This document shows positions 51,669-64,000 of a stretch of DNA of 64,000 bases, piece after piece. Positions within the stretch are counted from its first letter, which is position 1. Each line of letters starts with the position of its first letter. The notes under the pieces are model-generated. The model worked only from the letters and a program-made list of their open reading frames with translations, ran no database searches and had not been told where the DNA came from. Position numbers and translations under genes: made by a program. The DNA comes from Ilex aquifolium (taxonomy: Eukaryota; Streptophyta; Magnoliopsida; Aquifoliales; Aquifoliaceae), in NCBI GenBank assembly GCA_951799425.1, contig OX637397.1:41520409-41584408 (forward strand), read 5' to 3'.

Positions 51669-53940
51669 TTATTTCTGACATAATTTTTTACTCCGGTCTC
51701 TGATTAAGTTGATTCTTGCGGCATTGTAAAGAATTCTTGAATCCCTAACCATTTTATTCACATCAAAAGTCATGAAAAATCCTCTAGCACGGGCTATATT
51801 GTAACGCAAATTTGGTGTAATAAGTAGTCCTCCTTTAAAATGAAATAGTCTATCGGACATAACATTTTCACCCGAACTCGGATAGAGCTAATTCTTGCGG
51901 CATTTTAAAGAGAACTTGAAACCCTAACCAATATATTCAGATCAAAATTTGTGATTCATCTTCTAACAAGTTCAAAATGGTGATGGAAGTTTGGTATAGT
52001 TGGCCATTCCCCTGCACAAGGAAAAAAAAGTAATTTCCCATTCTTTCTTATTTCTGACATTACTTTTTACTCCGGTCTCTGATTAAGTTGATTCTTGTGG
52101 CATTGTAAAGAATTCTTGAATCCCTAACCATTTTATTCACATCAAAAGTCATGAAAAATCCTCTAGCATGGGCTATATTGCAACACAAATTTGGTGTAAT
52201 AAGTAGTCCTCCTTTAAAATGAAATAGTCTATCGGACATAACTTTTTCTCCCGAACTCGGATTGAGCTAATTCTTGCGGCATTTTAAAGAGAACTTGAAA
52301 CCCTAACCAATATATTGAGATCAAAATTGGTGATTCATCTTCTAACAAGTTCGAAATGGTGATGGAAGTTTGGTATAGTTGGTCATTCCCCTCCACAAGA
52401 AAAAAAAAGTAATTTCCCATTCTTTCTTATTTCTGACATAACTTTTTACTCTGGTCTCTGATTAAGTTGATTCTTGCGGCATTGTAAAGAATTATTGAAT
52501 CCCTTACCATTTTATTCACATCAAAAGTCATGAAAAATCCTCTAGCATGGGCTATATTGTAACGCAAATTTGGTGTAGTAAGTAGTCCTCCGTTAAAATG
52601 AAATAGTCTATCGGACATAACTTTTTCTCCCGAACTCGGATTGAGCTAATTCTTGCGGCATTGTAAAGAGAACTTGAAACCCTAACCAATATATTCAGAT
52701 CAAAATTGGTGATTCATCTTCTAACAAGTTCGAAATGGTGATGGAAGTTTGGTATAGTTGACCATTCCCCTCCACAAGGAAAAAAAAGTAATTTCCCATT
52801 CTTTCTTATTTCTGACATAACTTTTTACTCCGGTCTCTGATTAAGTTGATTCTTGCGGCATTGTAAAGAATTCTTGAATCCCTAACCATTTTATTCACAT
52901 CAAAAGTCATGAAAAATCCTCTAGCATGGGCTATATTGTAACGCAAATTTGGTGTAGTAAGTAGTCCTCCTTTAAAATGAAATAGTCTATCGGACATAAC
53001 ATTTTCTCCCGAACTCGGATTGAGCTAATTCTTGCGGCATTTTAAAGAGAACTTGAAACCCTAACCAATATATTCAGATCAAAATTGGTGATTCATCTTC
53101 TAACAAATTTGAAATGCTGATGGAAGGTTGGTATAGTTGGCCATTCCCCTCCACAAGGAAAAAAAAGTAATTCCCATTCATTCTTATTTCTGACATAATT
53201 TTTTACTCCGGTCTCTGATTAAGTTGATTCTTGCGGCATTGTAAAGAATTCTTGAATCCCTAACCATTTTATTCACATCAAAAGTCATGAAAAATCCTCT
53301 AGCATGGGCTATATTGTAACGCAAATTTGGTGTAGTAAGTAGTCCTCCTTTAAAATGAAATAGTCTATCGGACATAACATTTTCACCCGAACTCGGATAG
53401 AGCTAATTCTTGCGGCATTTTAAAGAGAACTTGAAACCCTAACCAATATATTCAGATCAAAATTGGTGATTCATCTTCTAACAAGTTCAAAATGGTGATG
53501 GAAGTTTGGTATAGTTGTCCATTCCCCTCCACAAGGAAAAAAAAGTAATTTCCCATTCTTTCTTATTTCTGACATTACTTTTTACTCCGGTCTCTGATTA
53601 AGTTGATTCTTGCGGCATTGTAAAGAATTCTTGAATCGCTAACCATTTTATTCACATCAAAAGTCATGAAAAATCCTCTAGCATGGGCTATATTGCAACG
53701 CAAATTTGGTGTAATAAGTAGTCCTCCTTTAAAATGAAATAGTCTATCGGACATAACTTTTTCTCCCGAACTCGGATTGAGCTAATTCTTGCGGCATTGT
53801 AAAGAGAACTTGAAACCCTAACCAATATATTCAGATCAAAATTGGTGATTCATCTTCTAACAAGTTCGAAATGGTGATGGAAGTTTGGTATAGTTGGCCA
53901 TTCGCCTCCACAAGGAAAAAAAAGTAATTCCCATTCATTC

Positions 53941-56900
53941 TTATTTCTGACATAACTGTTTACTCTGGTCTCTGATTAAGTTGATTCTTGCGGCATTGTA
54001 AATAATTATTGAATCCCTTACCATTTTATTCACATCAAAAGTCATGAAAAATCCTCTAGCATGGGCTATATTGTAACGCAAATTTGGTGTAGTAAGTAGT
54101 CCTCCGTTAAAATGAAATAGTCTATCGGACATAACTTTTTCTCCCGAACTCGGATTGAGCTAATTCTTGCTGCATTGTAAAGAGAACTTGAAACCCTAAC
54201 CAATATATTCAGATCAAAATTGGTGATTCATCTTCTAACAAGTTCGAAATGGTGATGGAAGTTTGGTATAGTTGACCATTCCCCTCCACAAGGAAAAAAA
54301 AGTAATTTCCCATTCTTTCTTATTTCTGACATAACTTTTTACTCCGGTCTCTGATTAAGTTGATTCTTGCGGCATTGTAAAGAATTCTTGAATCCCTAAC
54401 CATTTTATTCACATCAAAAGTCATGAAAAATCCTCTAGCATGGGCTATATTGTAACGCAAATTTGGTGTAGTAAGTAGTCCTCCTTTAAAATGAAATAGT
54501 CTATCGGACATAACATTTTCACCCGAACTCGGATTGAGCTAATTATTGCGGCATTTTAAAGAGAACTTGAAACCCTAACCAATATATTCAGATCAAAATT
54601 GGTGATTCATCTTCTAACAAGTTCGAAATGGTGATGGAAGTTTGGTATAGTTGTCCATTCCCCTCCACAAGGAAAAAAAAGTAATTTCCCATTCATTCTT
54701 ATTTCTGACATAACTTTTTACTCCGGTCTTTGATTAAGTTGATTCTTGCGGCATTGTAAAGAATTCTTGAATCCCTAACCATTTTATTCACATCAAAAGT
54801 CATGAAAAATCCTCTAGCATGGGCTATATTGTAACGCAAATTTGGTGTAGTAAGTAGTCCTCCTTTAAAATGAAATAGTCTATCGGACATAACTTTTTCT
54901 CCCGAACTCGGATTGAGCTAATTCTTGCGGCATTTTAAAGAGAACTTGAAACCCTAACCAATATATTGAGATCAAAATTGGTGATTCATCTTCTAACAAG
55001 TTCGAAATGGTGATGGAAGTTTGGTATAGTTGGTCATTCCCCTCCACAAGGAAAAAAAAGTAATTTCCCATTCTTTCTTATTTCTGACATAACTTTTTAC
55101 TCTGGTCTCTGATTAAGTTGATTCTTGCGGCATTGTAAAGAATTATTGAATCCCTTACCATTTTATTCACATCAAAAGTCATGAAAAATCCTCTAGCATG
55201 GGCTATATTGTAACGCAAATTTGGTGTAGTAAGTAGTCCTCCTTTAAAATGAAATAGTCTATCGGACATAACTTTTTCTCCCGAACTCGGATTGAGCTAA
55301 TTCTTGCGGCATTGTAAAGAGAACTTGAAACCCTAACCAATATATTCAGATCAAAATTGGTGATTCATATTCTAACAAGTTCGAAATGGTGATGGAAGTT
55401 TGGTATAGTTGGCCATTCGCCTCCACAAGGAAAAAAAAGTAATTCCCATTCATTCTTATTTCTGACATAACTGTTTACTCTGGTCTCTGATTAAGTTGAT
55501 TCTTGCGGCATTGTAAATAATTATTGAATCCCTTACCATTTTATTCACATCAAAAGTCATGAAAAATCCTCTAGCATGGGCTATATTGTAACGCAAATTT
55601 GGTGTAGTAAGTAGTCCTCCGTTAAAATGAAATAGTCTATCGGACATAACTTTTTCTCCCGAACTCGGATTGAGCTAATTCTTGCTGCATTGTAAAGAGA
55701 ACTTGAAACCCTAACCAATATATTCAGATCAAAATTGGTGATTCATCTTCTAACAAGTTCGAAATGGTGATGGAAGTTTGGTATAGTTGACCATTCCCCT
55801 CCACAAGGAAAAAAAAGTAATTTCCCATTCTTTCTTATTTCTGACATAACTTTTTACTCCGGTCTCTGATTAAGTTGATTCTTGCGGCATTGTAAAGAAT
55901 TCTTGAATCCCTAACCATTTTATTCACATCAAAAGTCATGAAAAATCCTCTAGCATGGGCTATATTGTAACGCAAATTTGGTGTAGTAAGTAGTCCTCCT
56001 TTAAAATGAAATAGTCTATCGGACATAACATTTTCACCCGAACTCGGATTGAGCTAATTATTGCGGCATTTTAAAGAGAACTTGAAACCCTAACCAATAT
56101 ATTCAGATCAAAATTGGTGATTCATCTTCTAACAAGTTCGAAATGGTGATGGAAGTTTGGTATAGTTGTCCATTCCCCTCCACAAGGAAAAAAAAGTAAT
56201 TTCCCATTCATTCTTATTTCTGACATAACTTTTTACTCCGGTCTCTGATTAAGTTGATTCTTGCGGCATTGTAAAGAATTCTTGAATCGCTAACCATTTT
56301 ATTCACATCAAAAGTCATGAAAAATCCTCTAGCAGGGGCTATATTGTAACGCAAATTTGGTGTAGTAAGTAGTCCTCCTTTAAAATGAAATAGTCTATCG
56401 GACATAACATTTTCACCCGAACTCGGATTAAGCTAATTCTTGCGGCATTTTAAAGAGAACTTGAAACCCTAACCAATATATTCAGATCAAAATTGGTGAT
56501 TCATCTTCTAACAAGTTCGAAATGGTGATGGAAGTTTGGTATAGTTGGTCATTCCCCTCCACAAGGAAAAAAAAGTAATTTCCCATTCTTTCTTATTTCT
56601 GACATAACTTTTTACTCCGGTCTCTGATTAAGTTGATTCTTGCGGCATTGTAAAGAATTATTGAATCCCTTACCATTTTATTCACATCAAAAGTCATGAA
56701 AAATCCTCTAGCATGGGCTATATTGTAACGCAAATTTGGTGTAGTAAGTAGTCCTCCTTTAAAATGAAATAGTCTATCGGACATAACTTTTTCTCCCGAA
56801 CTCGGATTGAGCTAATTCTTGCGGCATTGTAAAGAGAACTTGAAACCCTAACCAATATATTCAGATCAAAATTGGTCATTCATCTTCTAACAAGTTCGAA

Positions 56901-56971
56901 ATGGTGATGGAAGTTTGGTATAGTTGACCATTCCCCGCCACAAGGAAAAAAAAGTAATTTCCCATTCTTTC
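53941..56971. repeat. 4-unit higher-order repeat, 1515 bp, two copies
   Basis: Units at 53941, 54320, 54699 and 55078 match 55456, 55835, 56214 and 56593. Two private variants share the offset: CTTGCTGCATTG with its T at 54171 and 55686, and AATTATTGCGG with its A at 54545 and 56060. The third unit of the second copy (56214) differs from its partner and belongs to the following 5-unit block, so the exchange edge lies there. Confidence 0.82.
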
Positions 56972-59900
56972 TTATTTCTGACATAACTTTTTACTCCGGT
57001 CTCTGATTAAGTTGATTCTTGCGGCATTGTAAAGAATTCTTGAATCCCTAACCATTTTATTCACATCAAAAGTCATGAAAAATCCTCTAGCATGGGCTAT
57101 ATTGTAACGCAAATTTGGTGTAGTAAGTAGTCCTCCTTTAAAATGAAATAGTCTATCGCACATAACATTTTCACCCGAACTCGGATAGAGCTAATTCTTG
57201 CGGCATTTTAAAGAGAACTTGAAACCCTAACCAATATATTCAGATCAAAATTGGTGATTCATCTTCTAAAAAAATTCGAAATGCTGATGGAAGGTTGGTA
57301 TAGTTGGCCATTCCCCTCCACAAGGAAAAAAAAGTAATTCCCATTCATTCTTATTTCTGACATAACTTTTTACTCCGGTCTCTGATTAAGTTGATTCTTG
57401 CGGCATTGTAAAGAATTCTTGAATCCCTAACCATTTTATTCACATCAAAAGTCATGAAAAATCCTCTAGCATGGGCTATATTGTAACGCAAATTTGGTGT
57501 AATAAGTAGTCCTCCTTTAAAATGAAATAGTCTATCGGACATAACATTTTCTCCCGAACTCGGATTGAGCTAATTCTTGCGGCATTTTAAAGAGAACTTG
57601 AAACCCTAACCAATATATTCAGATCAAAATTGGTGATTCATCTTCTAAAAAAATTCGAAATGCTGATGGAAGGTTGGTATAGTTGGCCATTCCCCTCCAC
57701 AAGGAAAAAAAAGTAATTCCCATTCATTCTTATATCTGACATAACTTTTTACTCCGGTCTCTGATTAAGTTGATTCTTGCGGCATTGTAAAGAATTCTTG
57801 AATCCCTAACCATTTTATTCACATCAAAAGTCATGAAAAATCCTCTAGCATGGGCTATATTGTAACGCAAATTTGGTGTAGTAAGTAGTCCTCCTTTAAA
57901 ATGAAATAGTCTATCGGACATAACATTTTCACCCGAACTCGGATAGAGCTAATTCTTGCGGCATTTTAAAGAGAACTTGAAACCCTAACCAATATATTCA
58001 GATCAAAATTGGTGATTCATCTTCTAACAAGTTCGAAATGGTGATGGAAGTTTGGTATAGTTGTCCATTCCCCTCCACAAGGAAAAAAAAGTAATTCCCA
58101 TTCATTCTTATATCTGACATAACTTTTTACTCTGGTCTCTGATTAAGTTGATTCTTGCGGCATTGTAAAGAATTCTTGAATCGCTAACCATTTTATTCAC
58201 ATCAAAAGTCATGAAAAATCCTCTAGCAGGGGCTATATTGTAACGCAAATTTGGTGTAGTAAGTAGTCCTCCTTTAAAATGAAATAGTCTATCGGACATA
58301 ACATTTTCACCCGAACTCGGATTAAGCTAATTCTTGCGGCATTTTAAAGAGAACTTGAAACCCTAACCAATATATTCAGATCAAAATTGGTGATTCATCT
58401 TCTAACAAGTTCGAAATGGTGATGGAAGTTTGGTATAGTTGGTCATTCCCCTCCACAAGGAAAAAAAAGTAATTTCCCATTCTTTCTTATTTCTGACATA
58501 ACTTTTTACTCCGGTCTCTGATTAAGTTGATTCTTGCGGCATTGTAAAGAATTATTGAATCCCTTACCATTTTATTCACATCAAAAGTCATGAAAAATCC
58601 TCTAGCATGGGCTATATTGTAACGCAAATTTGGTGTAGTAAGTAGTCCTCCTTTAAAATGAAATAGTCTATCGGACATAACTTTTTCTCCCGAACTCGGA
58701 TTGAGCTAATTCTTGCGGCATTGTAAAGAGAACTTGAAACCCTAACCAATATATTCAGATCAAAATTGGTCATTCATCTTCTAACAAGTTCGAAATGGTG
58801 ATGGAAGTTTGGTATAGTTGACCATTCCCCTCCACAAGGAAAAAAAAGTAATTTCCCATTCTTTCTTATTTCTGACATAACTTTTTACTCCGGTCTCTGA
58901 TTAAGTTGATTCTTGCGGCATTGTAAAGAATTCTTGAATCCCTAACCATTTTATTCACATCAAAAGTCATGAAAAATCCTCTAGCATGGGCTATATTGTA
59001 ACGCAAATTTGGTGTAGTAAGTAGTCCTCCTTTAAAATGAAATAGTCTATCGCACATAACATTTTCACCCGAACTCGGATAGAGCTAATTCTTGCGGCAT
59101 TTTAAAGAGAACTTGAAACCCTAACCAATATATTCAGATCAAAATTGGTGATTCATCTTCTAAAAAAATTCGAAATGCTGATGGAAGGTTGGTATAGTTG
59201 GCCATTCCCCTCCACAAGGAAAAAAAAGTAATTCCCATTCATTCTTATTTCTGACATAACTTTTTACTCCGGTCTCTGATTAAGTTGATTCTTGCGGCAT
59301 TGTAAAGAATTCTTGAATCCCTAACCATTTTATTCACATCAAAAGTCATGAAAAATCCTCTAGCATGGGCTATATTGTAACGCAAATTTGGTGTAATAAG
59401 TAGTCCTCCTTTAAAATGAAATAGTCTATCGGACATAACATTTTCTCCCGAACTCGGATTGAGCTAATTCTTGCGGCATTTTAAAGAGAACTTGAAACCC
59501 TAACCAATATATTCAGATCAAAATTGGTGATTCATCTTCTAAAAAAATTCGAAATGCTGATGGAAGGTTGGTATAGTTGGCCATTCCCCTCCACAAGGAA
59601 AAAAAAGTAATTCCCATTCATTCTTATATCTGACATAACTTTTTACTCCGGTCTCTGATTAAGTTGATTCTTGCGGCATTGTAAAGAATTCTTGAATCCC
59701 TAACCATTTTATTCACATCAAAAGTCATGAAAAATCCTCTAGCATGGGCTATATTGTAACGCAAATTTGGTGTAGTAAGTAGTCCTCCTTTAAAATGAAA
59801 TAGTCTATCGGACATAACATTTTCACCCGAACTCGGATAGAGCTAATTCTTGCGGCATTTTAAAGAGAACTTGAAACCCTAACCAATATATTCAGATCAA

Positions 59901-60001
59901 AATTGGTGATTCATCTTCTAACAAGTTCGAAATGGTGATGGAAGTTTGGTATAGTTGTCCATTCCCCTCCACAAGGAAAAAAAAGTAATTCCCATTCATT
60001 C
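56214..60001. repeat. 5-unit higher-order repeat, 1894 bp, two copies
   Basis: Units at 56214, 56593, 56972, 57351 and 57730 recur at 58108, 58487, 58866, 59245 and 59624. The private ATTGGTCATTC change at 56877 is repeated at 58771. AGCAGGGGC is shared by 56214 and 58108. The next unit, 60002, keeps the TATATCTGAC variant of the block but not AGCAGGGGC. Confidence 0.85.
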
Positions 60002-61516
60002 TTATATCTGACATAACTTTTTACTCTGGTCTCTGATTAAGTTGATTCTTGCGGCATTGTAAAGAATTCTTGAATCCCTAACCATTTTATTCACATCAAA
60101 AGTCATGAAAAATCCTCTAGCATGGGCTATATTGTAACGCAAATTTGGTGTAGTAAGTAGTCCTCCTTTAAAATGAAATAGTCTATCGGACATAACATTT
60201 TCACCCGAACTCGGATAGAGCTAATTCTTGCGGCATTTTAAAGAGAACTTGAAACCCTAACCAATATATTCAGATCAAAATTGGTGATTCATCTTCTAAC
60301 AAGTTCGAAATGGTGATGGAAGTTTGGTATAGTTGTCCATTCCCCTCCACAAGGAAAAAAAAGTAATTTCCCATTCATTCTTATTTCTGACATAACTTTT
60401 TACTCCGGTCTCTGATTAAGTTGATTCTTGCGGCATTGTAAAGAATTCTTGAATCGCTAACCATTTTATTCACATCAAAAGTCATGAAAAATCCTGTAGC
60501 ATGGGCTATATTGTAACGCAAATTTGGTGTAGTAAGTAGTCCTCCTTTAAAATGAAATAGTCTATCGGACATAACATTTTCACCCGAACTCGGATAGAGC
60601 TAATTCTTGCGACATTTTAAAGAGAACTTGAAACCCTAACCAATATATTCAGATCAAAATTGGTGATTCATCTTCTAACAAGTTCGAAATGGTGATGGAA
60701 GTTTGGTATAGTTGTCCATTCCCCTCCACAAGGAAAAAAAAGTAATTTCCCATTCATTCTTATTTCTGACATAACTTTTTACTCCGGTCTTTGATTAAGT
60801 TGATTCTTGCGGCATTGTAAAGAATTCTTGAATCGCTAACCATTTTATTCACATCAAAAGTCATGAAAAATCCTCTAGCACGGGCTATATTGTAACGCAA
60901 ATTTGGTGTAATAAGTAGTCCTCCTTTAAAATGAAATAGTCTATCGGACATAACATTTTCTCCCGAACTCGGATTGAGCTAATTCTTGCGGCATTTTAAA
61001 GAGAACTTGAAACCCTAACCAATATATTCAGATCAAAATTGGTGATTCATCTTCTAACAAATTCGAAATGCTGATGGAAGGTTGGTATAGTTGGCCATTC
61101 CCCTCCACAAGGAAAAAAAAGTAATTCCCATTCATTCTTATTTCTGACATAACTTTTTACTCCGGTCTCTGATTAAGTTGATTCTTGCGGCATTGTAAAG
61201 AATTCTTGAATCCCTAACCATTTTATTCACATCAAAAGTAATGAAAAATCCTCTAGCATGGGCTATATTGTAACACAAATTTGGTGTAGTAAGTAGTCCT
61301 CCTTTAAAATGAAATAGTCTATCGGACATAACATTTTCACCCGAACTCGGATTAAGCTAATTCTTGCGGCATTTTAAAGAGAGCTTGAAACCCTAACCAA
61401 TATATTCAGATCAAAATTGGTGATTCATCTTCTAACAAGTTCGAAATGGTGATGGAAGTTTGGTATAGTTGGTCATTCCCCTCCACAAGGAAAAAAAAGT
61501 AATTTCCCATTCTTTC

Positions 61517-63789
61517 TTATTTCTGACATAACTTTTTACTCCGGTCTCTGATTAAGTTGATTCTTGCGGCATTGTAAAGAATTATTGAATCCCTTACCAT
61601 TTTATTCACATCAAAAGTCATGAAAAATCCTCTAGCATGGGCTATATTGTAACGCAAATTTGGTGTAGTAAGTAGTCCTCCTTTAAAATGAAATAGTCTA
61701 TCGGACATAACTTTTTCTCCCGAACTCGGATTGAGCTAATTCTTGCGGCATTGTAAAGAGAACTTGAAACCCTAACCAATATATTCAGATCAAAATTGGT
61801 GATTCATCTTCTAACAAGTTCGAAATGGTGATGGAATTTTGGTATAGTTGACCATTCGCCTCCACAAGGAAAAAAAAGTAATTTCCCATTCTTTCTTATT
61901 TCTGACATAACTTTTTTCTCCGGTCTCTGATTAAGTTGATTCTTGCGGCATTGTAAAGAATTCTTGAATCCCTAACCATTTTATTCACATCAAAAGTCAT
62001 GAAAAATCCTCTAGCATGGGCTATATTGTAACGCAAATTTGGTGTAGTAAGTAGTCCTCCTTTAAAATGAAATAGTCTATCGGACATAACATTTTCTCCC
62101 GAACTCGGATTGAGCTAATTCTTGCGGCATTTTAAAGAGAACTTGAAACCCTAACCAATATATTCAGATCAAAATTGGTGATTCATCTTCTAACAAATTC
62201 GAAATGCTGATGGAAGGTTGGTATAGTTGGCCATTCCCCTCCACAAGGAAAAAAAAGTAATTCCCATTCATTCTTATTTCTGACATAATTTTTTACTCCG
62301 GTCTCTGATTAAGTTGATTCTTGCGGCATTGTAAAGAATTCTTGAATCCCTAACCATTTTATTCACATCAAAAGTCATGAAAAATCCTCTAGCATGGGCT
62401 ATATTGTAACGCAAATTTGGTGTAGTAAGTAGTCCTCCTTTAAAATGAAATAGTCTATCGGACATAACATTTTCACCCGAACTCGGATAGAGCTAATTCT
62501 TGCGGCATTTTAAAGAGAACTTGAAACCCTAACCAATATATTCAGATCAAAATTGGTGATTCATCTTCTAACAAGTTCAAAATGGTGATGGAAGTTTGGT
62601 ATAGTTGTCCATTCCCCTCCACAAGGAAAAAAAAGTAATTTTCCATTCTTTCTTATTTCTGACATTACTTTTTACTCCGGTCTCTGATTAAGTTGATTCT
62701 TGCGGCATTGTAAAGAATTCTTGAATCGCTAACCATTTTATTCACATCAAAAGTCATGAAAAATCCTCTAGCATGGGCTATATTGCAACGCAAATTTGGT
62801 GTAATAAGTAGTCCTCCTTTAAAATGAAATAGTCTATCGGACATAACTTTTTCTCCCGAACTCGGATTGAGCTAATTCTTGCGGCATTGTAAAGAGAACT
62901 TGAAACCCTAACCAATATATTGAGATCAAAATTGGTGATTCATCTTCTAACAAGTTCGAAATGGTGATGGAAGTTTGGTATAGTTGGCCATTCGCCTCCA
63001 CAAGGAAAAAAAAGTAATTCCCATTCATTCTTATTTCTGACATAACTGTTTACTCTGGTCTCTGATTAAGTTGATTCTTATGGCATTGTAAATAATTATT
63101 GAATCCCTTACCATTTTATTCACATCAAAAGTCATGAAAAATCCTCTAGCATGGGCTATATTGTAACGCAAATTTGGTGTAGTAAGTAGTCCTCCGTTAA
63201 AATGAAATAGTCTATCGGACATAACTTTTTCTCCCGAACTCGGATTGAGCTAATTCTTGAGGCATTGTAAAGAGAACTTGAAACCCTAACCAATATATTC
63301 AGATCAAAATTGGTGATTCATCTCCTAACAAGTTCGAAATGGTGATGGAAGTTTGGTATAGTTGACCATTCCCCTCCACAAGGAAAAAAAAAGTAATTTC
63401 CCATTCTTTCTTATATCTGACATAACTTTTTACTCCGGTCTCTGATTAAGTTGATTCTTGCGGCATTGTAAAGAATTCTTGAATCCCTAACCATTTTATT
63501 CACATCAAAAGTCATGAAAAATCCTCTAGCATGGGCTATATTGTAACGCAAATTTGGTGTAGTAAGTAGTCCTCCTTTAAAATGAAATAGTCTATCGGAC
63601 ATAACATTTTCACCCGAACTCGGATAGAGCTAATTCTTGCGGCATTTTAAAGAGAACTTGAAACCCTAACCAATATATTCAGATCAAAATTGGTGATTCA
63701 TCTTCTAACAAGTTCGAAATGGTGATGAAAGTTTGGTATAGTTGTCCATTCCCCTCCACAAGGAAAAAAAAGTAATTTCCCATTCATTC
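61517..63789. repeat. 6-unit segment copied from 52427-54698 (offset 9090)
   Basis: Units at 52427, 52806, 53184, 53562, 53941 and 54320 match 61517, 61896, 62274, 62652, 63031 and 63411. The offset is 9090, then 9091 after an extra A near 63383. Private markers agree: AAGTTCAAAATGG (A at 53489 and 62579) and GACATAATTTTTT (T at 53199 and 62289). The order diverges after the last unit. Confidence 0.8.
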
Positions 63790-64000
63790 TTATTTCTGAC
63801 ATAACTTTTTACTCCGGTCTCTGATTAAGTTGATTCTTGCGGCATTGTAAAGAATTCTTGAATCGCTAACCATTTTATTCACATCAAAAGTCATGAAAAA
63901 TCCTCTAGCACGGGCTATATTGTAACGCAAATTTGGTGTAATAAGTAGTCCTCCTTTAAAATGAAATAGTCTATCGGACATAACATTTTCTCCCGAACTC

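Larger units (their letters stand above)
1..64000. repeat. Satellite DNA array, ~379 bp dimeric unit, ~169 tandem copies
   Basis: The same unit recurs every 378 or 379 bases from end to end. The B half-unit motif at 167 is met again at 546, 925, 1303 and so on to 63790, giving 169 copies with a mean spacing of about 378.7 bp. All copies face the same way and no foreign sequence separates them. Both window edges fall inside the array, so its true length is unknown. Copies differ by a few substitutions, a one-base TT/TTT indel before CCCATTC, and an A-run of 8 to 10. The organisation is that of a eukaryotic satellite, probably plant. Centromeric, pericentromeric or subtelomeric location is inference. 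No coding function is supported anywhere in the window. Confidence 0.97.

Noticed and set aside
1-64000. Dozens of small minus-strand genes encoding near-identical 63-85 residue proteins
   Set aside because: Each frame fills the repeat itself, is broken by single-base indels or a recurring stop in a sixth of the copies, shows mainly amino-acid-changing variation, and has no recognisable domain. Amplification of a chance frame explains the pattern.
1-64000. CRISPR array
   Set aside because: The regular period is 379 bp and the whole unit is conserved. There are no short repeats with unique spacers and no cas genes.
1-64000. Array of rRNA, 5S, tRNA or histone genes
   Set aside because: The ~379 bp unit might suggest a 5S-type repeat, but no internal A-box/C-box arrangement, rRNA-like conserved sequence or cloverleaf is recognisable, and the unit splits into two homologous halves.
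1-64000. LTR retrotransposon or tandem LTRs as the origin of the repeat
   Set aside because: No polypurine tract followed by a TG...CA-bounded LTR, no primer-binding site and no gag or pol fragment is visible anywhere in the window.

Overview
The whole 64 kb window is one uninterrupted, head-to-tail satellite DNA array. A unit of 378-379 bp repeats about 169 times, all in the same orientation. The array enters at base 1 and is still running at base 64000. I found no unique sequence, transposon, inversion, RNA gene or credible protein-coding gene. This is eukaryotic heterochromatin-type DNA. A plant is the most likely source: the unit pairs a CATAACTTTT-plus-CTC/CCG block, which from memory resembles blocks in several plant satellites such as the soybean centromeric family, with an AAACCCTAA telo-box. 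A centromeric or pericentromeric position fits the unit size and layered organisation, but the sequence alone cannot prove it. I cannot name the species or family.

Each unit is itself a dimer of two related half-units. Half A is 199-200 bp and half B is 179 bp. They align well over their first ~66 bases (about four in five bases identical by eye) and again around the GACATAAC motif. They differ in the middle, and A carries about 20 extra bases before GACATAAC. The ancestral monomer was therefore probably ~180 bp, close to a nucleosome repeat.

Above the dimer is layered higher-order structure. Shared private variants and constant offsets show repeated unequal exchange or segmental duplication: a 1137 bp trimer and a 3409 bp 9-unit duplication (about 2.4-9.8 kb); an 11-unit segment copied 6.4 kb away (about 9.45-20.2 kb); a 3406 bp 9-unit duplication with a 1892 bp 5-unit duplication nested in it (16.8-25.3 kb); a 5301 bp 14-unit block in two full copies (26.3-36.9 kb); a 1514 bp 4-unit pair (38.4-41.4 kb); a 1895 bp 5-unit pair (42.6-46.4 kb); related 11- and 7-unit offsets (44.5-52 kb); and 1515 bp, 1894 bp and 9090 bp duplications (52.4-64 kb). 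Several variants occur only left of about 42 kb and others only right of about 43 kb, so homogenisation is local.

Short open frames of 63 codons recur on the minus strand in most units. They are best read as one chance open frame multiplied by repeat amplification. Unit counts and offsets come from reading motif positions, not from an alignment program.
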